Source: Trachythela sp. YZ-2020 (lineage: Eukaryota; Cnidaria; Anthozoa; Malacalcyonacea; Clavulariidae). From it: 64,000 nt of DNA. The number at the start of each line of letters is the position of its first letter. Positions within the stretch are counted from its first letter, which is position 1. The translations under genes and the position numbers were made by a program. The notes below the pieces were generated by a model. That model was given only the letters and a program-made list of their open reading frames with translations. It was not told the DNA's origin and made no database searches. Positions 48,842-60,700 of this stretch are shown here, one piece after another. The stretch spans positions 3,248,501 to 3,312,500 of the forward strand of contig JADLSH010000199.1 of NCBI GenBank assembly GCA_016169945.1, given 5' to 3'.

Positions 48842-48999
48842 ACTTGAGAAGGACAGGTACTATAAAGATCCCTTTGGTCCCCAGAGCTAGGCACAGTACA
48901 CAACAAGGCTTTTGAAACTGCGTTTAAAAGAGAGGAAGTCGACCTAAGAACGATCTTTAGAAACTTTTTTATAATACACGTACCATACCATTACGCCTG

Positions 49000-49330
49000 T
49001 TTCATACGTCGCACTATCGTCGAATTTAATTCAGACGAATTTAATTGAACGAATTAAATTCGACGCTAGTGCGTCGTATGAAATGAATTAAATTCGTCTG
49101 ATGAATTAAATTCGTCCAAGACGTTTTATCCGTCATGGTCAGACGGATACAACGTCTGTAGCGCGTCTTCGTTTCATACGACGTCGTATCGTCGTGTCGA
49201 ATTAAATACATCGGAATTATGTTAATGTTGAGTTTCTGATTATGGTTCGTATTAATTTGAAACCAATGATGGCTTCTTATGAATTCAATTCGTCTAAATT
49301 AAATACGTCTTTTGAAATGAAACCACGTTG
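49000..49330. repeat. GAATTTAATTCGTC palindromic repeat, probably inserted
   Basis: The surrounding sequence GTCGACCTAAGAACGATCTTTA occurs on both sides (48940-48985 and 49355-49395). The core consists of inverted AATTAAATTCGTC words. Confidence 0.55.
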
Positions 49331-49648
49331 GCTTTTGAAAGTGCGTTTATAAGAAAGTCGACCTAAGAACGATCTTTAGGAACTTTGTTATAATACACGT
49401 TTCCTTCCGGAAAGTACTTGACCTTGGCTATAGAGTCTCGTTTTCGTGATTGAGACCTTGACTTTAGTGCTTTATCTTGTTACTGGTGACTGACAATTAC
49501 TAAATCATTACGTTACAAGTAACAGGATAAATGGCTCTAAAACCGAGATCTCAATCACGAAATCTCGACCTGTGATTGATTCCCGTAAAACGCAGTTATT
49601 ACTTCAACGCAGAGATTATGTTATCACCTGGGTATGTATGTGTGTGTG

Positions 49649-49728
49649 CTTGTTTGTTTGTTTGTTTGTTTGTTTGTTTGTTTGTTTGTTTGTTTGTTTG
49701 TTTGTTTGTTTGTTTGTTTGTTTGTTTG
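49649..49728 (+). repeat. GTTT microsatellite
   Basis: About 20 units inside the CACCTGGG-type repeat, whose other copies carry different microsatellites at the same spot. Confidence 0.9.
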
Positions 49729-49750
49729 TAAACACGATAACTAAAACATA

Positions 49751-50032
49751 CAGCCAAGTAGGCAGAGTAGGCTACAGGCCCGGGCTTTCAAGAGGCCCGT
49801 GATTTTCAGAGAATGCACTTTTTATTATAATTATTACTATATTTTGACATTAGTTCAGCCTCAGAAAACGGGAAATAGCATTTCCTAGACCTTACATTTC
49901 CAAATATTTAGGCGGAACATGGCCCAGACCTCGCTAGAAGATGTGTCACCGTTTACAGGCGTGAAAATATCATCCTCAAGGCCCGCGAATTTTACTTAGC
50001 CTACAGGCCCCGCAACTGGTAATCCGCCACTG
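49751..50032. mobile_element. hAT-like element inserted in the microsatellite-bearing repeat
   Basis: The right end CCGCCACTG and 8-bp flanks AAAACATA/AAAACTTA (one mismatch) interrupt a repeat that is continuous at 12551-12610. The left end is diverged. Confidence 0.65.
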
Positions 50033-50267
50033 AAAACTTATCAAACAATTTTAAAATACGAAAATTTGTGGAGTTAACCGCCATAGGCCAAGAACAAATC
50101 GATTAAATTTTGGTTCAAGTTGGATGAAAAGGTTTCTTCCTGTACTAACATTAGAGCAATATACTATTTCAGTATTAGAATCTCCATTCACTCACCAACC
50201 TCGTTCCCAGGCTCTTTCCTCTACGCTAGAGAAAAGAGCCTGGAAACGAGGTTGTGACTTCACTTAA

Positions 50268-51300
50268 GGTGGCTGTCCAGTCCGTTCTGCTCATGCGCGT
50301 GTTTTGTTTACATATTTTGTTTCAAACAATAGATAATTGAATTAAAATTCCAATCTGTGGGCCCACACATTAGCTCCTTACGCATTCAGAAGACATCACT
50401 AAAGGTAAACTTGAACTGCTAAAGAGACAATTTAGCCCCAAAACGAATTGTCTGAATTTTGAGCAATTTCGGGGGGGCGAAGTAAATTACAATAGGCTTT
50501 AAGAGTAAAGACCAAATGCTTGACTTTACAGTAGTCTACTATTTCAAGACGTTATCGTGCTTATTAGATATGAAACTTAAAGTTTATTAAATAGGGTTGG
50601 GCGATATTTCGATATTTTGATTTATCGCGATATTTTAAATCGCGATTATCGTATCGAAGGTAGAAACTTGAGCGACGATATATCGAAATTATCGTCATGC
50701 TCGATGGCTATCGTGATATTGCTTCGCATGTGTATATAGCTTTTATAAAATCCTAAAAAATTCTTTCAATTCCTAGTAAAATATAGTTTCGAATTTAATA
50801 CGATAGAATTTATACGATACAAAAGCTAATATTTATGTATTAATCCGCTGAACAATGAAATTGCAGGCTTTGCTTGCGCTGTAGTAGAGACATTTGAACA
50901 GTAGACACTGCATAGACAGTTCAGGTTTATGAACAGTAAATATTAGACTAGAAAAAGCCTTCATATTACTTTAATTTGTTGTTTTACTTGTTTTTAATAA
51001 GATTATATATAAGCTTACTATGTTTTGATATTAATTTAAATTGAAAAATGTGGTCATTGTTTTTATTGCATTTATCGCGATATTATCGAATATTTTTTTA
51101 ATATCGCCCAACCCTATTTATTATGTACTTGTCTAAAATATACATATTTTCTTTTTAATAAAGCTATAACTAATTGTTAAATAGTAAATAAAGTAGGTGT
51201 TTGTGGAGATTTCAGATTACTTCAACATGTTTCAAAACAAAATATATAAACAAACCACGCCCATGTCTAGGACATGAGCAGAACGGACTTAACAGCCACT
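50268..51300. mobile_element. TTAA-flanked element with a nested second element
   Basis: The ends GGTGGCTGTCCAGTCCGTTC and, inverted, AGTGGCTGTTAAGTCCGTTC match over about 30 bp. TTAA lies at 50264-50267 and 51301-51304. It has no coding capacity. Confidence 0.75.
50590..51116. mobile_element. Nested AATAGGGTTGGGCGAT element
   Basis: The inverted ends AATAGGGTTGGGCGATAT and complement have TTTATTA directly repeated at 50583-50589 and 51117-51123. The interior is rich in TATCGCGAT words. Confidence 0.8.
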
Positions 51301-52012
51301 TTAACTAAGTACTAAACATTGTCATTAAATCCTTCTAGTTGTCAATAAATTGTCATTAAATTCTCTGAACATGGATACTGAATTCATCTATATTAAAAAT
51401 ATACTATATATTTCACTAATGTCAGTTGAAAGTTCTAAACATTGTCATTAATCTTAATCAAACATCTCTCTATAAATCTATATATTTTCGCTTCGATTAT
51501 CCCACATTATATAACTAGTTTTAAACAAGATGAATGTGAGTTGACGAACAATCAATATTCCAAATTTACTGCAAGCTAGATAAGAATTTCACTCAGACGG
51601 TCATACTGGTCAGAATTTCATTGTCGCTTGGGAATACACGAATCGTGAAATTCGGGCAAAAATCACAGTTAAAGAAAAACATGTAGCTGTGACTGGATGA
51701 TTTAAAATATGCATATTAAAGTATTCAAATGTTCAGTCATGCATTCGTGATTACATATCACAACAATAAAAACACGAATGCATGACTGAACATTTGAATA
51801 CTTTAATACGCATATTTTAAATCATCCAGTTTTTGCCCGACTCAGAACGCGTCATTTGGATGCGCAGCCGAATTTCGCGATTCGTGTATAAGCCCGATTG
51901 GTACAGCTGATCAGGCGCTGGTGCTAATCCCCACGTGGTGCTCAAAACATTAATATTAATAAACAAAACATTACTAAACAAATTTGCCTAACGCTGTTTA
52001 CATCGTTGCTAT

Positions 52013-52240
52013 ACCCAATTCACAACTTTTGATAATTCACATGCCTAGTTACTATTGCTCTAGTTTGCGCAAACATAAAATAGAACAAAGGTAACTAATC
52101 ATTAGAATTATGTATTAGAGCTATTCTCTCATGTAGATCATTCTAATGCTTAGTTACCTTTGTTCTATTCTATGTTTTCGCAAACTAGAACAATAGTAAC
52201 TAGGCATGCGAGTTATCTAAAGTTGTGAATTGGGTATAAA
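52013..52240. repeat. Large palindrome
   Basis: The outer arms ATACCCAATTCACAACTTTT and complement, and the inner ACAAAGGTAACTAA arms, pair almost throughout. Confidence 0.8.
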
Positions 52241-52301
52241 CAAACGTTAGCCAAATTGGTCTATCGGAGTTCTGATTATATGATTCTTTAGATTCGATTG
52301 T

Positions 52302-52307
52302 TTTATT
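52302..52307 (-). terminator. Candidate polyadenylation signal for EXOC4
   Basis: AATAAA on the minus strand lies about 560 nt past the EXOC4 stop. It is in AT-rich DNA just beyond a palindromic repeat, so it could be chance. Confidence 0.3.
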
Positions 52308-52864
52308 TTATACTTCTTCAAATTACCGTCAGCCATGGCTTGTGCTCCGACATTTTTCCTAAATCTGCACTTTGTACTATAGAAAAACCAACCTGAAATG
52401 TTATATTAAAAACTGCCAAACTGTAGTCGGACCAATATGACCATGCGAACGAAGTGAACACCCATCAATACAGATACCTGCAGAGTGGTTAATGTTCCTC
52501 CAAGTGAAATCGTTTCTGTAGAGTATGAACCGCCAGGGTCAGACTTAACTCGATGTTAACTAACCTGTGTGAATAAACCATCTGGGGCCGGTTGTATGAA
52601 GCCCGTTTAGCCTATCCGGTGGATAAATCGAAAATATCGATCAAGTCTACACATTCATCGAACAACCAAGCTAAAATTGTTCAACTTGAATAGAACAATT
52701 ATGTTTGCAACTCCATATTAAGTGCATAAGATTTAAGTTCAGTCATTCACAAAATGTGTGTAAGTGTTATTTAATTTTGGCTTATCGACCGTTTAAGCTA
52801 AACGGCGTTCGTACAACCGACCCATGGTGAATTATCAATGATCTTTCATATGGATGACGTTACC

Positions 52865-54497
52865 TCAAACCTGCGTTTGTTGATTGACTCGTAGTTCTCT
52901 CAAGATTTCCTTTAACTTTGTAAGTCTTTGTTTATTTGCCTCCTTGTCGATCACAGCCTGGCTTCGTGCGTACAAATTGAGGATGGTTTCGTACTCGATA
53001 TCCGTATACTTAGCACCTTGTTCAACCAATACAACCAAAAAGTCCTGCAAAGCAATTTTTGGAATCGTCAATACTTCAAAACTTGACTTTTGTCATGGAC
53101 TTGTGTTAGGAAAGAGAAAGAAACAATAGACAATTTGCATTATAGACTAATTTTTTATCTAGGCAAAAAAAAGTATATTGCCGGAAAGAACATACTAAAA
53201 TGAGTAAAATTGCAAAGTTTGGTTGCGAAATGTTGTAAAATGCGGAAAATATAGCCTTGCAAAGTTTGCAAATTTTGTATACTTTTGTACTACGTGCGGA
53301 AATTCCTATCACATTTGGGCCGAAATGTGGTAGGAATTTCCGCACGTAATACAAAAGTATACAAAATTTGCAAACTTTACAAGGCTATATTTTCCGCATT
53401 TTACAACATTTCGCAACCAAACTTTGCAATTTTACTAATTTTAGTATGTTCTTTGTAGCTGTTGTGATGGATTCCCTTCTCCTTGCCTATAGAACAAAAT
53501 TTAGTCTATAATGCAAATTGTCAATTGTTTAAATAGGAAACTTTTCTTGTTGCAAGTTCTTACAATTACACTGGAGCAAACTGCTTAGCAGTAATTGCGC
53601 ACGTCTCCTCTGACCAATATATACTTAAGTATCACGCTCCCCCTACACAGGCAAAAACGCACCAGTTGTATTTAACAAACCTGCAGCAGACTTGTACCAA
53701 TGCTGTTTCAACAACTTGTTATCGGGATGTGTTCGCACTGCTTGTTCCCAACTAGTTGTCATCGGCTTGTTGATAACTTGCTACAAGGTTGTTGATCTCA
53801 ACAGACTTGTTACAAGTTGTTCCAACAACTTGTTATCGTCCTGCGATTCAACAACTTATTAACAAGTTGTGAGTGACAACCTTGTAGCAACTTGATAAAA
53901 TGACAGCATTGTTACAACTTGTTAACAAGCTTGCTACAAGCCTGTTGCGAACACATCTTGTCAGTGACAAGATATGAGATTTTTACTGTGTAGCTGTCTC
54001 ACCGATGAATGTTGAGTGTAAAACTAAGTTTTTAAAACCGTCGATCACCATCATGCAAAGTAAAACATTGAATGGTGGGGTTAGGAAAAGGACGAGAAGC
54101 ATTTTTGCCGCAGTTAAAAATGATTTGGTGCAAATCGACTACTTACCCCAGGAATTTTGTACAGCAAGTCATAATATAACCTTGCTTTATCCAGATCAGG
54201 CTCTCGCGATTGCGTGATATTAAGGAGGTTTTGTTGAATGGCAAAAATATTTCGCGACCTACATTGAAATAAGAGAATGGTGTAATAGAACTGCCCTTGG
54301 TTTGCAATTACAGTTCAACCTCTATAAATGGACACTCTGTACAACAGAAACCTCCATTCGACGGACAGTAAGTTCAGGTCCGGATTTTTAAAATTTAAAA
54401 CCTTATTATGACAGCCACTTAACAGCGGACACCTCCACACAATGGACAGCAAGCTTCGGTCTCAAGGCGTCCGTTATATCGTGATTCCACTGTACTC

Positions 54498-54551
<54 letters not shown>

Positions 54552-54797
54552 CAATCAATCAAAACTTTATTTAATGAGGGTAAAATACTTTACAGGCTGA
54601 TAAACTAGTGGCCCTCTAAAACTCTTCACACCTCTCACCTCGTTCCGGCAATGCAGGATCATATAGAAAGACCCTAAGACTAACTAAACAGGATTACTCA
54701 CATTTTCTTCACGCCATTTGAATTAATCTTCTTGATGGTTGGTGCAGCAGAGATAATAAGTGATGACATCATATGACCAAGACCTTCAAACATGTAT
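52865..54797 (-). CDS. EXOC4: EXOC4 last three exons and stop codon
   Basis: Exons 54797-54702 ([16 protein letters not shown]), 54258-54147 ([19 protein letters not shown]) and 53044-52865 complete the C-terminal helices. The protein ends [12 protein letters not shown] followed by TGA, shorter and less basic than the vertebrate tail. The intron between 54147 and 53044 holds two large palindromes. Confidence 0.93.
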
Positions 54798-57700
54798 CTA
54801 AAAATATAATTATGACTTATTTATTATTATAACTCCTGCACTTTGCTGTACTCTACTGTGCCGCAACTCCACCGTTCTAATCCGGAATGTGCTGTACAAT
54901 ACCATACCATACACCATACCATACACCATACCATACACCATACCATACACCATACCATACTGAAGTAACTGAACTGTACTGTACTCAAGCCTGCTGTATT
55001 TATAACTGTACTATGCGGCATCAAACTGCATTGTGCAGTACTGTAGTGGTGTATACATCACCACGAAATATGCATAAGAATATTCAAGAGTGCTTACTTA
55101 AACTTGTGTGGGGCTAAACTGGTCGCTACAATATCTTCCAATGCTATCAAATCTTTATTCATCTGAATAACCAGTCCATCAGCATCAACAGACTCCACGC
55201 TACACACGTAACTCGTCTAAAGAGGCAAATATCAAACGGTCAATATCAACGTTACAAGTAATGTGTTGGTGACACAGAGGTTAGTGCATGCGCCTTTCAT
55301 CTCTGTGACCGGGGTTCTTTCAATTGGTTGATTTCAGTAAACAGTACAGGGTAGCAAAAGGTGGTCAACTCTTCATAAATGTGCGACACTTATAGGAACA
55401 AGCAAATTATACTACATCTCTCGCTTCTATTTACCTACCACCAAATGCAAGACTTCTGCAAATAATGAAAATATTTACATTATTTTTTCACTCTGATAAT
55501 TTCAACCATCCATAGGCACGCAGTGTTCTGATTGTAATTTCACCTAAATTGCATGTGAGAAGTAATAGTTCAAACACGAGGAGGACTTCCTCCGATTTCT
55601 AAACACCGAGAAGAATTTCGAGGTGTTTAGAAATCGGAGGAAGTCCTCCTTACGAGTGTTTGAACTTACTTCTCAAACGAACGTGTATTTTGCGAGAAAA
55701 CCGACGTGAAAGTTCACTTAATTTATGTAATTTCTTCCTCTGATTTCAAACCATCTTCCACGCTTATGATTCTCTTTGTTTTTGGTTCATGAATTATTAA
55801 TGAGTTTGAGAAGAGTACTTCCAGTTTTATTCTACCAAACACCACAGGTGTCCGTCGGGTAACCCGGTCTCCTTTTTGCAGTAACACTGCACCAATAGGG
55901 ATGGTCCTTACCGGAATTCAGAACTGATAGAGCTACCCAGTAAGGCCAGTATAAATAAAGTTCGCTGAGTTCAGTTTTTGTTTTAAGTACTGTAGTCTAC
56001 TTCTTAGTTTGCTCTACGATTATCTGAGGATAAGATAGAGTACCTGTTTTAAAGCCTGCAGTAAGTAATAGAAGCAATGACAGCGAATTTCCAGATGCAA
56101 AACCAAAAGACACATTTCAGCAAGGTTTTGAAAATCTTGTCCAAGATTATTTAAAATTCTAGAAAAATAAAAATATTTTAGTAACCACATACTACCAATA
56201 TATTTAACGTTTTATTATATCAATAATTATGTACCTTAGCATATCTTCGGAAATTGGTGGAATTTCTTGCTATAGTAAGTAAATCAAAAATGTTTTAGCA
56301 GTATAAAAACCCGTTGGAACCAGTCCAACGTATTGGTCCAACATCATTCAACATTGGTGGGACTGTTTGAACATTATGTTTGGCTGATGTTGGGTCAGGT
56401 TTGAGTTTATTCATTGGAATGATTCGAACGATTACATGCAATAAAATAACTACAGTAGCACAAATATGTTTTGATTTTGCTTTAAAGCACTTGCTATTAC
56501 TCATTTCATCATATATAATATTCACATGCCATCTAATCGGTATAGTAATTTTAAGGGCCATTCCGTCGACCAACCCTATCTATTTGACAAGCTTAGAAGC
56601 TAAGATCCAGATCCCTACGACTAGCACGGCTCATATCCCCTGCCAGGGCTGATCCCTCCCCAACAACTGACTCACGCGGCCTCAGTCGACATTCGCATCC
56701 CGCGCTCCAAGACCAACTCCTCCTCCCCTGCCCTACTGTACCAGATCAAGCAAGATTTACCCTTTCTTACCACTTTCAATTTCTCGTGAGATCCAGGCGA
56801 AACGACATTGATCCCTGTCGACTCAGCGCTCAAACTACTGGCAAACGACTTTATTCGGCCTGTCAACCATTCCTTAACAAAGCATTTACAGTATAAGAAA
56901 TCGGTAAATTCAGTTCGGCTGTCAATACCGCTGTATTAACTATATCAGGCTTTCTGGCAGACATATGTAAAAAAGTAGGATAAAAATAGGAATATTTGGT
57001 GATTAATTTGCATGAAAATACCACAGAAATATTATGTAATCTCTCTTATCGCTGATAATCCTGGACTGGAGGGGTGTTTTTGAATTGAAGAAAATGTTTG
57101 ATATTTCCAAGGACATATTTAGGATTTCAAGGAGATCTTTGGAATTTACAAGGAGATCGATGGAATTTACAAGGACGTTTTTGGGATTTTCAAAGAGACT
57201 TTTGGGATTTCCAAGGAGATTTTCGGGATTTTAAAGAGATTTTTGGAATTTCCAAACTGACTTTTGGGATTTCCAACGAGAGTTTTTGCGATTTTCAATG
57301 GACTCAATGGGATCATTAGATTTTTTAGATTCATGCGGGAATTGTTAAGATTCTTAAAAAGTAGGATTTGAAGAAAAAAGTAGGAAAAAGTAGGAAAATC
57401 AATCAATTTTTAATAAAAAGTAGGAGTGTGAAAAAAAGTAGGAAAAAGTAGGGAAAGTAGGATGGCAAGAAAGCCTGCTATATGAATACATATATACCGT
57501 GCTCTCTTGCAAGTTCGCCAAAGTCTTTAGATCTGCAGAACTTAGGATAACTTCATTCTTTTTTATTATAACTTCACCGAGGTTATTGATCAATAATTCT
57601 GATTCCTAAAATACAAAAATATGAAAATTCACAAATCACAACTACATATAAATATACCAAAAGTGCATGTATGGTAATAAAATTGCTTCACTTTTACCCA

Positions 57701-60700
57701 CCCTCTCGTTTCTCAAACGAATTGCTTCAGAATTTTCTTCGATTTCCTTCAAAACAGGAAGATGAAATTAATATGTCTGAAAGTTCATTGAAACCCAGAT
57801 ACTGAGTGCATGGTAGCTGTGAAGTATTTAAATCGTATATAAACGAAACGTATACTACAATGAGATCGGTAGCTAAATGTTTCAAGGCACATTATTTTAC
57901 CAACCTTCTTCCGATGTTTTGTGTGCCCATGAATATTTGTCCAGTTTGGTAATGACCTAGGGGAACGAGATCATTTATCTTCTTTCCTTTCACTTAATAT
58001 ATTTACTTATAGCTCTATCGATTCTCCCAACTGTTCTGTCAAACTGTGCAGTAAAACCCCGGTCACACGAGTTGATGAAAGTTGGCAAGTGAGAGTTTGT
58101 TCAACTCTCATGCCCCGGTCAAACGAGAACAAGAGTTGCATGAGAGTCACGACTGAAATAATTTAGCGCGCGAAACGGAGCCCTGCATGAGAATAATTCT
58201 AAAATTTTGGTCAACTAAGTGTTTAGATTTCCTTCTCAGCTTTTCTTGTCATAGACACAGTCATAACGTGATATTTTGTTGATAGAAAGTGCAAAACACT
58301 AGTCTGACTATAGTGAGACTATAGTTGTTTAAAATTCTTATGCAACTCTTATGACCGATCAAACGAGCAAAACTCTCACCAACTCTCACAAAAATTTGAA
58401 CCAGTTCAAAGTTGATGACAGTTGACGAGAGTGCACGAGAGTTGGTGGTCAAACGCTAGCGAGAGTTGCAACTCTCATTAACTCTCATCAACTCTCATCA
58501 ACTCTCCTCAACTCTCATTCTCGTTTGACCGAAGCTTAAGGCCCATCTTTTATTGGTCCAGTATTGGACCGATGAAGAGAAAACAGGAAGTTAAACTTGC
58601 GATGTTTATTGATCGATTCAAACAAGAAGCAATCTTCTCACGCGGGACTGAAGCGAAATTATAGTCAGAAAACTGCAATGAGATTAAAGGCACACGAACT
58701 ACAAATTGTGTCTATAATATATATATAATGACTTTATACCTTAGTAAGCGACTAATGTCGTCATCTTTGGCCCAGGTAGCACTGATGATTGGAGAGACAG
58801 AATGACTTTGAGTGACTTTAACAATAGCTGTAAAATAAATGAATGAAAGAATGAATGAATCTCTGCTCCCCCCACCTTCGGCGATTATTGTCCAAGCTAC
58901 ATGATTGGAGAAAATTTTTATCTCGTTTAAGCCCGTTTTTCTGTCCTCGCACAAAACAACTACCAGTCGCTTCGAGGACTTTCAACTGCGATGGCTTCGT
59001 GAGAGCACTGGAAAACATGCTTTAAAACGCCTCCTTTGAATACGCCACTACTAAAACCCAAACTTGTTCAACAACCCGCGAAATTTAGTACACGACAAAG
59101 TATATGTTAACCTTACTTTTATACGCAGCATAACACGTTTCTTTGTAGTTGTTGAGAATAGCACAAATCATCTCCATAAACTTGGAAGCATACAACGGCA
59201 ATGACTGCATCAAACCTTTCAAGTCTTGGATCATTTCCTCAACCAATACTGTACTCTAACAACAAGAAACAAGCGCTTGGAATTCTTTGCAAATAAGTTG
59301 CTATAAATTCACAATGTACTCTACATCCTGTCTCGTAGATTCTAGCCTGTTTTTGAGAGATTGAGCATTTGAAAGAGTGCATTTGGAGGTAAGGAGTTTG
59401 AAAGAGAGTTGGTTGCACAATATAGAAGTTTACCTTAAGTAATGGTCGATCTGCTTCGAGAGTTTTTGTCACAGATGCCGAAACGAGGGTTTTAAAACCA
59501 TCACTGCCTGGTTAAGATACAACAAAAATTATATTTAACAACTTGACACTTATCCAATCACTAAATCTTACTCTAATACTTTAAGCCCAGGTCACACGAG
59601 GATGAGAGTTGATGAGATGCACTCTCGTCAACTTTGAGCTGGTTCAAATTTTGACGAGAGTTGATGAGAGTTTTTGCTCGTTTGACCGGTACGTGTGGTA
59701 ATATCCAGTCCACTCTCATCAACTCTCATCAACTCTCATGCTCGTTTTACCAGGGCTTAATACTTCAGAGATACAGCCTACCTTTCGTGACTGAATCAAT
59801 CTGTTGATTAATTTCGTACTGTTTCTCTCCAAGATAGACATCCTTTACATAGTCCGTGATAAACTGATACAAAATACATCGCATTCTACACAAAACAAGC
59901 TCTGCAATGTTAAGATTTTTGCAACTGCTCCCAGTGGCGTAACGTTATATCAGGGTGCCCCCGGTTCAAAATTTTTAAAGGCCCCTCTAGTACGAATGCA
60001 AAAGGCACAAGCTCGGGGGTTCCGGGGGCATGCCCCATTTCCTGGCCCTTTGGGGGAAGATTTTACAGAATTCTGATGGTCAGAAAACGACATTTTAACA
60101 TAACAAAATTTACAATTTGTTTGGCCCCCGGACAACTCAGTTCAGGGTGCCCCCCTGGAAGCCCGATCGCCTGGGTGCCCCCGGCTCTTACCGGGTAGAG
60201 CTCATAGGAGTTACGCCACTGACTGCTCCTGGCTATAGGTCTAAAAATGTATATAAATTTTCGTTCGAATATTAAATCCACAAACACCATCAACTAAACT
60301 AAACTAAACTGTACTTACTTTGGATCGCACTTTATTGAAGATTCAACAGTCTGCACGAATTTCATCACTGGACGAAAAATTACTAGATAGAGTAAACCAA
60401 ATAGTTGCATCGTTTGAACTTAGTACAGCACAGGCTGCAAAAACTCAGGAAAAATACCCAAGCCCCATCAGAAATTGAAGCTGTGACTACAGGACTACCA
60501 GCGCTAGAGCTGAAGGGCTAACATGACCGCTCAAACATAATTTGGGAGGTCAAATAAACAGATGTTTTGGTAGAACAAACAGTGAGAGTGGGAATCATTA
60601 ACCCCTGACCCCGTTGTCTTGAGCACCATGGAACAATTCGGACAACTTAAAAAATACCAAATATCTATTTGAAAAGTTAGATCACCATTCTCTTGTCTCC

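Noticed and set aside
49013..49200. AT-rich inverted words as an origin or satellite
   Set aside because: They are better explained as a palindromic insertion between duplicated flanks.
59503..59507. Alternative acceptor four bases into the EXOC4 exon
   Set aside because: It would need two leftover bases from the previous exon, which leaves one; the upstream AG gives the right frame.
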